DNA of 64,000 nucleotides from Argyresthia goedartella (Eukaryota; Arthropoda; Insecta; Lepidoptera; Argyresthiidae), in the NCBI GenBank assembly GCA_949825045.1, contig OX463809.1:7715501-7779500 (forward strand), read 5' to 3'. The notes below the pieces were generated by a model. It saw nothing but the letters and a program-made list of their open reading frames with translations, ran no database searches and was not told the origin of the DNA. A program made the translations under genes and the position numbers. Positions 55,073-64,000 of this stretch are shown here, piece after piece; position 1 is the first letter of the stretch; each line of letters starts with the position of its first letter.

Positions 55073-57261
55073 TTATAAAAATGCCTCTTGCCATTTTTTT
55101 CCATGAAATAATACAACTGTGTCATCGGCGTAGCAAATCAATTTAGCGTTTTTATTTTTAAGTTGCAGTATGTCGTTCATGTACAAAATAAACAACGTCG
55201 GGCCCAGTATACTTCCTTGAGGAACTCCAAAGTTGATTGGTTTGGGGTCACTCCTGTGCCGGCCATATTGATTTGATTTGATTTGAATTGATTTGATTTT
55301 CCAACTCCCAGACACTGCTTCCGCCCTGTCAGGTAGCTCCTAAACCATTCAAGGGCCAGACCTCGAAATCCCGAAATTTCTAGCTTTTTTAGCAAGATAG
55401 GGACGGAAACAGTATCAAAGGCTTTGGCTAGGTCCAGGAATACGCCAACACATCTTTGTCCTACATCAAGTCTGTTTGATATTAATGACGTAAGAAGGGA
55501 AACCGCATCCTCGGTAGACTTTCCCTGTCTGAAACCGAACTGCCGTGCAGAGAGGATCTTGTTTTGTTCAAGGTACCGTACAAGTCGCCCATTCATCACC
55601 TTTTCCAATATTTTTGAAAAAGTACCAAGTAAGGAGATTGGTCTGTAGTTGCCGGGAGAGTCTTTCGCACCACCTTTATGTATTGGACAAATAGATGCAA
55701 TCTTACACTGATCTGGGAAATGTCCCGTGGAAAGGCTGAGATTGCAAATAAATGTAAAGGGTTCAGCTATGACATGAACAATCCTTTTCAGAAGCACATT
55801 TCTTAATCCATCTATACCAGGTGCTTTGTTATTTTGGAGTTTTTTTATCATTGAATGTATTTCATTTGCATCTGTCGGTTTAAGAAAAAAGGAGTCCTTG
55901 GAGTTGGATTCTGGTTTAATGGAAGTTGCTAGTGATTCCTCAGTTTCAGACAGGTTTTCCAGTATCTCATTTGCCAGTGTCTGCCCCACCGTTGAGAAGA
56001 ACTCATTGCACTTGTCTAGGGATTGCTTTGGATGAGAAGTACCTGGGATCTGCGTCAATTCTGTTGGTTCTTTTTTGTTTGAATTTAGGTGGCATATGTT
56101 TTTAATTGTAGTCCAGAGTTTCTTAGGATTTCCTTGATTCTTTTTTAGTTCTCCATCTTCATGCACTGTTTTTAATTTTCGCAGGAGATCGTTGCAGAAG
56201 TTTCGGTAACGTTTATAAATTAGTTGAAGTGTTGCGTTGTTTTGGTTCTGCTCAAGACGTGCTTCGCTGTGTAACCGATCGCGATGTTTAATGCAACGGA
56301 CAAGCCCAGGCGTAATCCAAGGTTTTATTATATTTTTCGATCGAGTGATTCGTTTTTCGGAGGTGTGACTTCCCACAATTTTTGTCAGTATTTCAGTGAA
56401 GATAGTAACCGACTCATCGACACTTTCTTTCGATGTGACACTGGACCAGACCACTGTTTCTAATTCCTCCCTTATAGCGTCGTAATCTACTTTCAGAAAT
56501 GTATGCGTTTGTCTAGTTATTTTGTTTTTATTTATAGCCAAGCCGATCATTGTCATACTGTGATCAGCCACACCTGTCTCACATACCACTCCGACAACTG
56601 GGGCTCGTGATTTCACAAATATATGATCAATACACGAGTTTCCACGTGTGGGTTTTGTGATAGCGGGTAGTAAACCATGTTCGGCATTTAGGCAAAGATA
56701 TTCGGAACTATCACCATCATCGCTACCTGTCAAGATATTTATATTTATGTCACCACCCAAGACTAAATTTGTCCTATCCCCGAGTTTATGCAGGGTCGAT
56801 TGCCAGTCTGAGAGAAATTTGTCAGTATTTCCAAACGACGGCGACCTGTATATGCCTATGATTGTAATTATGTTGGGAATCTCGACAAGCAGGCAGTCTG
56901 CCTCTTTAAAGTGTGGTTCCGAAACCAAGGCATTCCAGATGTCTCTTATATATATAACTACACCACTATTCTTATTTATAAATTTATTTGTTTGATGTTC
57001 AGTATATCCTGGTATTTGGGGTATGATTGACGACGTATTTATTTGACACTCTGTCAGAATGATCACATCAAGGCAAATTTTGAGTCTTTTAAGATTAACT
57101 AGGAAGGTATCAAAATTCTTATTTATACTTCTTATGTTAAAACTCAATATACTGAAACTGTAATCCCGCGTCAAAAACTTCTCACACATTTCCGACATAT
57201 TCAACTGATGACAAACAATATTTAGCGAATCTAAATCATCACTTAGATCGAGTGGTATCAT
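55073..57261 (-). pseudogene. CR1/Jockey-group LINE, EN + RT, frameshifted and 3'-truncated
   Basis: The minus-strand frame from 57261 encodes an AP-endonuclease (FSILSFNIRSINKNFD, VIILTECQ, GIYRSPSF, VADHSMT) and RT (NKAPGIDGLRN, CPIHKGGAKDSPGNYRPISL, QFGFRQGKSTEDAV, GVFLDLAKAFDTVSVPIL). At about 55270-55300 an AAATCAA-rich simple repeat replaces coding sequence and the frame shifts. [20 protein letters not shown] and [10 protein letters not shown] continue in another frame to 55073, where homology ends. Up to 57900 there may be 5' UTR. The 40 bp TGTTTACATTATTATGAAAT repeat at about 54960-54995 recurs at 58647. Confidence 0.9.
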
Positions 57262-58017
57262 TTTTTATGCGAAAATAAACTAACACAGGTCGAGTAATTA
57301 CTCACCCTGCATACAGCTTGACGATGGATTTGATGTGATTTGTTTTGTTTGTCATGGCTAACATTATTTGTAAGTATGAGCGATGTACTGGATTTATTAT
57401 GTTTACTTGGTTTGGTTTGATTTGGGAAGACAGTTTTATCGCATTGTCTGAGGTATGGTGGAGGTGGGGTTGGGGAGATACAATATAAATAAATATATAT
57501 AATAAGACACGATAGTAGCACAGTATTAAGTTTCATGTTAAAAGAAGACCAGAGTAATCTAAATATTTTTATGATGATGGAAAAGTAAAAAGGAAAGTAA
57601 AAGTAAAGTAAGTGTGTTTCATTCTTTTGAATCGATCCGATTCGATCGATCAATCGGTTTGATTGATTGATTTGTTGAATGTTGTTGTTGAATTGTTGAT
57701 GAAAAGAATAATGAAGAACTTAAAGGAGATCTAGCTACCGAAGGAGGAGGTGAACCTAAAAAAGTGAAAAGAGGAAATAAATATTTATTAAAAAAAAATG
57801 TTACTTCATTCACTGTCCCTGTCCTGTGTCAGTGGGTATTGTTCCGAGTTCTCGGCGTTTTTCCATTTCCAGTAATTATCGACGACTTTGCTTCTTGTAT
57901 TTTGGATTAAGGACATTTTCTTTGCGATTTGGTTGGATTTATTATTAAAACGACGACATCTGCTTATAATCACGCATAAAAGCACAGTTACTCACAAAAT
58001 TCGTAAAGGAAAAGAAT

Positions 58018-58377
58018 AGAACAAAATATGTCGATGATCTCGCCGCATCTAAAGGAGTAACTGTGTTGCGCCTTCCTCCATATCACTGTGAGTTGAATCC
58101 AATAGAACTGATTTGGGCACAGGTCAAGTCTTACGTAGGAAGAAATAATAAATCTTTTAAAATGGCAGTAATAAAAAATTTGCTAAAAGAAGGATTGGCG
58201 AGAGTCGGAGCAGACCAATGGACAAAATGCGTCGGTCACGTTCAAAACGAAGAGGATAGGATGAAAAAATTAGACGGCCTTATGGATGTGGCTAGCGACG
58301 CTGTAACTCAGCCTTTTATTATAAATGTGACCGATGATGACACATCAAGTGATGATGAATCTGTCACAAGCGAATGA
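58018..58377 (+). pseudogene. C-terminal fragment of a DDE (Tc1/IS630-type) transposase
   Basis: The open frame contains VTVLRLPPYHCELNPIELIW, the last catalytic region (E in NPIE), followed by a helical tail and an acidic end (TDDDTSSDDESVTSE, stop at 58377). No N-terminal or first catalytic Asp block is present upstream. It is a 5'-truncated relic. Confidence 0.75.
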
Positions 58378-59620
58378 CGCGCGTCAGGTTGGGATATTTC
58401 TCTATCTTCGGTTATTTTCTATTCTACTAAATTTTCTAAAACAATTTAATTAAGTTTTTTAGTATGATGCTAGAGCTCGTCTAAGCTGAAATTACGCATC
58501 CCACTCCTTAGTTTTGTACTAGTAATAGAAAAAAATCGATCGAAAATCGACAGCAAACTATATCTCTTTGATCAATGCCTTTGACATCAGTGTAGGTACA
58601 ACACTCAAATCTCGCTCAATCATAGACAACTGTCAACTGACATTCTGTTTACATTATTATGAAATGCTATTGAAATGGAGTATAGACACCATTTTATGTG
58701 TTAAAATTGACTATTATCTATCTAGTAAAAGTTTGATTTGTTTTGTTCAAGCAGAAATATTTTTCACCGAGCGAGCGAAGGGCTCCATTTCGACAAGATA
58801 GGAGGCCGATTTTGCTTTCGACTGTCTCTATACGTGTCTGTCAGTTCCGGTCTAGGGGCCACAGTTTTCAAGCGATCCTCACAAAACTTGGCACACGTGT
58901 TCCTTGAATTAAGAGTTTTTTCTTTGTTGAGAGCTTTTCTCGATTTTCCCCTTGGGGGAGGGGGGGGGGAGTTATGACGTCATTAATTTTTTGTATGTTT
59001 TTTTTTCTTTTTCTGAAACCGTGTGGGGTATCAAATTAAAGGGCTTCATGAGCCGGTTCTAAAATATACAACACATTACCTTATGGCCGCCTGTTTTCTC
59101 CAAGAAAATCCAAGAAATCTTTTCAAAACATACAAAGTTTGGACTCCTCAAAGTAGGAGACGGATTAGTAAAGAGGATCTATACAGACCATGACAGTGAG
59201 TGAAATAAACTATAACTATTTTCGTGAAAAGTCAATAGGTTGTATTTTAAATCGCAAAATGTAGTTCACAAAGTTATTGGTGCGGCTACTTTACTACTTG
59301 ATTTTGATTGATTCTAAAATACTTTGTACCTATAACTTGGTTCACAGACCCCCCTGTTAGCGAGGTCTACTACCCACATGGCCACTAGTATTATTTTAAC
59401 CAATGTTCGAAGTAGCGGTATTTTCTGATGAATGTACCGCATCCGTTTCCCGTTTTCGTCCATATTTATGTCCACCACAGTGATAACAATATCAGTATAC
59501 TTATATTGTACTTAAACGTACATAGATAGTATATTACTGCATACATTATAGTAGTTTGCTGCAAGGAATCTCTTGTTTGAGACCTTTTCGACCAATTGGT
59601 TACCTTTGTACATGTGATTG
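58378..59620. other. Old repeats, no gene
   Basis: 58647-58685 shares TGTTTACATTATTATGAAAT and GCTATTGAAATGGAGT with 54955-54995 (inverted). 58955-58970 is a G-run. 59210-59295 (AGTCAATAGGTTGTATTTTA, AAAGTTATTGGTGCGGCTAC) is a solo segment of the composite repeat. Confidence 0.45.
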
Positions 59621-59623
59621 TTT

Positions 59624-60038
59624 TAGGGTTCCGTACCCGAAGGGTTCCAAACGGGACCCTATTACTAAGACTTCGCTGTCCGTCCGTCCGTCCGTCCGTC
59701 CGTCTGTCACCAGGCTGTAAATCAAGAACCTAGCTAGCTAGAGAGTTGAAATTTTAACAGATTATGTATTTCTGTTGCCGCTATAACAACAAATACTAAA
59801 AAACAGGATAAAAGAAATATTTAAGGGGGCTCCCATACAACAATTCTTTCAATACCACATACAAACTTATGGATGCACCTGGTTACGTACATGGAGTGTG
59901 AAAGTAACCGCACCAATAACTTTGTAAACAATATTTTGCTGTGTAAAATCCAAACTATTCACCACACACCATCGCTTCCATTGAACGGTGGTACGGAACT
60001 CTTCGTGCGTGAGTCCCACTCGCACTTGGCCGGTTTTT
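59624..60038 (+). repeat. Dispersed composite repeat, copy 3
   Basis: It starts TAGGGTTCCGTACCCGAAGG, has an expanded (TCCG)n run at 59686-59705, then GGATGCACCTGGTTACGTAC, and ends CTCGCACTTGGCCGGTTTTT. A second partial end (CGATGGTACGGAACTCTTCG, GCACTTGACCGATTTTTT) follows at 60070-60125. Confidence 0.85.
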
Positions 60039-60234
60039 ATTACTATTTTTGGTGGATAAGTTTTCTTGTACGATGGTACGGAACTCTTCGTGTGCGAGTC
60101 CGACACGCACTTGACCGATTTTTTTCAAATTGCGGAGATCCATACCATATTACGAAACGGCATGACGGATTTTAACAACTGAGGTATCGTTGGATTTGTG
60201 AATATCGTGAGAATAACACAGGCTACATTATTTT

Positions 60235-60350
60235 GAAGAGCAGTCAATAGGTAGGATTTTAGATCGCAAAATGTAGTTTACAAAGTTATTCGTGCGGCTA
60301 CTTTCATACTCCATGTAGGTAACCAGGTGCATTCATAATTTTTGTATGTT
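60235..60350 (+). repeat. Solo inner segment of the composite repeat
   Basis: AGTCAATAGGTAGGATTTTA, GTAGTTTACAAAGTTATTCG and CCATGTAGGTAACCAGGTGC lie in the complementary orientation to 43255-43345. Confidence 0.6.
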
Positions 60351-60499
60351 AGAAGTTTAGTTTTACTTGCATGGTCTACAGCTCACAGAGTCACTAGTGT
60401 ATGAATATCATGCACATCTACAGGCTCGTGTCAGGCGTACTGGTACTGGTAGGTTACATACGAATACCTAGGTAACTAACTTAACATAATTCATCATTC

Positions 60500-60602
60500 A
60501 GATTTTCTTTATTGCACGCAAATAATTCAAATGACAAGATATACATTAAAATAGCGTACAAAGGCGAGCTTATATCTAGTACGAGATCTCTTCCAGCAAA
60601 CC
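60500..60602 (-). repeat. LINE-tail copy
   Basis: TTTTCTTTATTGCACGCAAA, then GCGTACAAAGGCGAGCTTAT and GAGATCTCTTCCAGCAAACC. It is the most complete copy outside the Helitron insertion. Confidence 0.7.
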
Positions 60603-60639
60603 TATTATGTATTTATGAATATCGAGTTATGTATGTATA

Positions 60640-61000
60640 AGGACTATGAGCACACAGAAACACAACGTATTTCTAGTACCGGTCAGCTAGTATATACCCA
60701 ATTACACATGATGTCTGGTTGAGAATAGTGTTTTCACTCTTATCGAATGACCCTAAGACCAGTGACCATTTTGCTAACTGTATCAGGGCTTAACACACAG
60801 GTGGGTATATTAGTCTGGGTTAGGTATTTCAGTCGACTCTTATGAAGATGACTTTGGGGCTCGTAACAAACATAGCAACTAGGCTCACAAAAAAGATACC
60901 TACGTATGTAGGTAGGTACTTATGTGATATGGTTTGCACGCATATATTTTCTCTTCTGTTAACACTATATAATTATTATATATTATAAACTAAAATTAAA
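60640..61000. other. No feature recognised
   Basis: A/T-rich sequence with no supported ORF or repeat. Confidence 0.3.
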
Positions 61001-61006
61001 CTATAA

Positions 61007-61480
61007 CTACACTAAATTAAAAAAATCCCTGTGTTCGCTGCCGGGCGGGAGGGTGGCCAAGACGCTGGCACAGTTACCTCGCTGTATCACAATGCTTATG
61101 CGTTGAGCGAGGTAGGCGCCAGCTCTGCGGACCCCTGACGCTTTGATGAGCCGCTTGGAGATGTCTTTGAGGACTCTTCGAGCGTCAGGGCCCCACGGCC
61201 CAAGGGTCTCAAAGCCGGCATAAACGGCATAAACAAATAGTCGTCGCCGAGTGCGTGTTGATTTGTGGAATTTGAGACCCTCTGCTGATGCCGCCGCAGC
61301 GCCGGCTGTGGGAGGTTGCCGGTAGGTGACACGGTGCCAGCTCGCGTCCCATACCAGGGACCTCCCGCTCTGCCAGGGAATGAGCGTCATTCCGTCCGGC
61401 CTCCTGCCATTGTCGGGTACCAGCCCATTGGGTTCAAGTATTGCTGGCACACCACAGCTAAGAAGGGCCCGACGGATGAC
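61007..61480 (-). pseudogene. PD-(D/E)XK-like C-terminal fragment of a retroelement polyprotein
   Basis: The minus-strand frame begins in phase around GVPAILEPNGLVPDNGRRPD, contains RRPDGMTLIPWQSGRSLVWD (a PD...D-type nuclease-like signature), then FETLGPWGPDARRVLKDISK and LAQRISIVIQRGNCASVLAT, ending at TAA 61007. I recognise this block as a module that recurs in animal genomes at the end of retroelement-like proteins; the nuclease reading is inference. No RT is adjacent, so it is a truncated piece. Confidence 0.5.
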
Positions 61481-61723
61481 GTCATTAAGATTGGCATGAC
61501 GGGACCATCGACCGGCGCTGCGTTGGCAGGAGAGGCTGTGGTGACTTGTATTTATTGTTTTTTTTAAATCTATGGAAACTGATTTAATTCTTTCATTTTT
61601 TTAATTCATTTAAGTTTGATACTTTTAAAAAGATTTAAACTTTGCAATTTGTTCGCGTACAAAAATAAAAAATATGTTCAGATTTCGCCTTTGTACACGT
61701 AGCATTTTATTTTCATGTGAAGT

Positions 61724-61762
61724 GGGACCACGAGTACATGGTGGTATCCCGTGGTCCCACCA
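61724..61762. repeat. GTGGGACCACG palindrome
   Basis: GTGGGACCACG and CGTGGTCCCAC form 11 bp arms around a 17 nt spacer; a third copy of the arm (GTGGGACCACGGGCC) follows at about 61777. Confidence 0.7.
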
Positions 61763-61849
61763 GTAGGAAAAAGTAGTGGGACCACGGGCCCGGAACGGAA
61801 CTTACCACACCAGAAATAGTGAAAAACGTACAAAACAGTATAGGAAGAC

Positions 61850-62645
61850 CATAGACTAAAAGTGCGCAAGTCAGCAGACATTGTAGGGATTCCAAAAAAT
61901 GCTATACATCGCATATTGACTGAAAATTTGGTCATGAAAAAGCAGTGCGCAAGATGGTTGCCAGGATTGCTCACCGTTGAACAAAAGCAGGAACGCCAGG
62001 AAGTTTTGATGCAGTGTTTGGAGAAATTTCAACGCAATAAAGCCAACTTTTTAGGATGGTTCATCACGATGGACAAAACATGGATCCACCACTTCACCAC
62101 TGAGATGAAAGAACAGTCGGAACATTGTACTGAAAAGGGAGAACCAGCTCCAAAGAAGGCGAACTCAGTTTCATCTGATGGCAAGGTCAATGCGTCAGTA
62201 TTTTGGGATGCGCATAGAATATTTTTTATTGATTATCTTCAAAAAGGCGAAACCATCAACGGCGAATACAACGTAAAACTATTGCAGCGTCTGAGTGAAG
62301 AAATTAGGGGAAATCGGGCATTTAGCGACAAAGAAAGTGTTTTTTCATCAGGACAATGCACCGGTTCACAAGTCCACTATTGCAATGGCAAAAAATAGTG
62401 AGTTGAAAAAATTGCTTCCTCATGCGCTTTATTCGCCAGATCTAGCTCCCTCGGATTATTTTCTGTTCCCAATCTTGAAAAAGTGGCTCGGCGGTAAAAG
62501 ATTTGCCAATAATGAAGAGGTTGAGTCTGCTGTTGATGGCTATTTTGAGGAAATTGACACAGACCACTATATACAGGGTATCGAAGCTATCGAACATCGC
62601 TGGGAAAAGTGTATTGCGTTAAAAGGAGACTATATTTTGGAATAA
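61850..62645 (+). pseudogene. Mariner transposase, N-terminus missing, one frameshift
   Basis: The first frame (to 62398) has the linker and first catalytic region (LGWFITMDKTWIHHFTTEMK) and KVNASVFWDAHRIFFIDYL. After a shift near 62310 the second frame gives VFFHQDNAPVHKS, HALYSPDLAPSDYFLFPILK and a normal C-terminus (stop at 62645). The Asp in SPSDY-type context makes this a D,D34D mariner. The first HTH half is absent. Confidence 0.9.
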
Positions 62646-63030
62646 ATAAGATTGTTCGAATTATTTTGTGTTATCTTTGTTAGGCCGCTTACTACTGAGA
62701 CCACCCTCGTACCAGCGGTATATGGATGCTTTAGATGGGGACTTATCCATAAAAGCTAATCGAAGTCGATTAAACGATTTGAAGTCGTAAAAAAACATCG
62801 CACGAAAATGTTTGCGTTACAGATCTATTTTTCATTGCCACACGATAATTTCGTCATGCTGGTATAATTTATTGGAGGGCAATTTAAAATTGGCTCGAAT
62901 GTTTTTTTTAATTAAATAATAACCGAGTTTTTGGAATAAATTATAACTGGTCAGTGTCTCTTAAGGATTAACCTTTTTTCCCAAAAACTTCTGAGAGAGT
63001 ATGACGTCTTTCTAAACCAACTGAAATTAA

Positions 63031-63180
63031 TATAGCGTCACGCCTTTTCCAATACGGGGTGGAGCAATTGTGCGCACTTTAAACCAGTTATTCAATATTC
63101 CATTGTGTGTATCAGGGGCTAGCCCATCGCCGCAGCTATGGAGCAATGAAGGTTTCCTCACGATGTTTTCCATCACCGTT
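63031..63180 (+). repeat. CACGCCTTTTCC repeat, best copy
   Basis: It starts AGCGTCACGCCTTTTCCAAT, contains GGGGCTAGCCCATCGCCGCA, and ends AAGGTTTCCTCACGATGTTT with TCCATCACCGTTAGA. Partial copies are at 28640, 44411, 44565 and 45201. Confidence 0.65.
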
Positions 63181-63875
63181 AGAACGTCCATTTAATGTGC
63201 TTATGATAAATTAAATATCTCATTGGTCAGAAATCGAACATGTATCTCCTGCGTGAGAAGCAAGCGTGAATCCCAATAGACTACGGAGCTCAGTGAAATT
63301 ATTGTTATATTTTATTTTTATGCTGTCTAATTGTAGTCTTTAGTATGTTTATGGTTGCTATGTTTATGGCTTTGAGATTTAAGCGTAATAATTTATGCTT
63401 AATGATTTTTAAGGTTTACAAAATCTCGGTTAAAAGGCATGTACCAAACAACATTATTACATTTCATATAATCCATTGCAACAGTGAACCACTTTGAACA
63501 CCTATTTTTGACGCAAGAACAATATCAATATTCCTATTAGATCCCAAGAGATAACACGTTTTAAGTGAAACATTTTTTAATTTTTTTTTCATAGAGTTCC
63601 CATTGATGATGACTCTTTCGAGAACCTCGAATTATTCGTGTGTTGATTTGTTGCTCGTTAGCACTACCCAGGGGGCCCGTGCAGGGCTTTGGAATCCAGG
63701 TATTTGCTGCGGACGTAAGCGACTATTCCCCCCAAGAGCAGAGTATCAGAGACCGATACAAAAAAGGAGCCATGGGCGAGGCCTACCAATTTACACACAG
63801 CTGAGGGTATAAAATGCTGATATGATGACGATAATAACATATGTAGCTTCATCAAATACAACTTCTGGGGAGTAA
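63181..63875. other. No feature recognised
   Basis: The ORFs here overlap on both strands and show no domain motif. The last part probably leads into the SINE. Confidence 0.3.
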
Positions 63876-63879
63876 CGAT

Positions 63880-64000
63880 CGAAGTAACGCCCCAAAAACA
63901 AGGTCCCGTGTTCGAATCCCGGCCGGGGACAAATAAAAACATCCCCTGTTCTCGTCTTTGACGAGACATTGCTGTTTCTGGTTCCCACGACACAATATGG
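63880..64000 (+). repeat. tRNA-derived SINE, running off the window
   Basis: The B box GTGTTCGAATCCC with GGCCGGGGACAAATAAAAAC is followed by ACATTGCTGTTTCTGGTTCC and CACGACAC, the tail also seen at 38127-38160. Its 3' end is outside the window. Confidence 0.65.

Overview
The window is animal nuclear DNA, most likely from a moth or butterfly. The host genes are intron-bearing insect orthologues with consensus GT/AG splice sites. The repeats are of kinds common in Lepidoptera: CR1/Jockey-group LINEs, an OTU-domain Helitron, Tc1/mariner elements, tRNA-derived SINEs and short inverted-repeat elements. The species cannot be named from sequence alone.

Three host genes are supported exon by exon. 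(1) The last five coding exons of USP39/SAD1, the catalytically dead ubiquitin-protease-like splicing factor, lie on + at 10080-16853; its 5' exons are outside the window or not recognisable in it. (2) A complete six-exon TXNL1 (thioredoxin-like 1, thioredoxin plus PITH domain, 287 aa) lies on - at 17219-19454 and is convergent with USP39, the two poly(A) signals being about 30 bp apart. (3) A complete five-exon obstructor-A/CPAP3-A cuticle chitin-binding protein (240 aa, signal peptide plus three CBM14 domains) lies on + at 42526-52185, with a 5 kb first intron.

Almost everything else is mobile DNA. 1-8.4 kb: a Jockey RT fragment, a nearly whole Helitron (OTU, AT-hooks, Rep, PIF1 helicase) broken by one small insertion, then an element with about 210 bp inverted repeats. 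9.8-16 kb (USP39 introns): palindromic elements, a SINE and a 1133 bp foldback element with an 8 bp target duplication. 20-23 kb: a Tc1-like transposase with an apparent intron and a complete reading frame, between two inverted copies of a tRNA-bearing repeat. 23.2-27.5 kb: a nearly complete CR1-group LINE with several frameshifts. 29.4-36.1 kb: a complete Ty3/Gypsy LTR retrotransposon with damaged pol. 36-42 kb: SINE and LINE tails, perfect palindromes and a truncated LINE. 42.6-52.1 kb: obst-A introns with repeats, including a roughly 0.6-0.7 kb tandem duplication. 52.4-57.3 kb: two more LINEs in opposite orientation. 58-64 kb: DDE transposase fragments, a PD-(D/E)XK-like fragment and SINEs.

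The host genes do not form an obvious pathway. The transposons are mostly dead copies, but nested insertions and target duplications let their relative order be read. No CRISPR, operon or prokaryotic system was seen.
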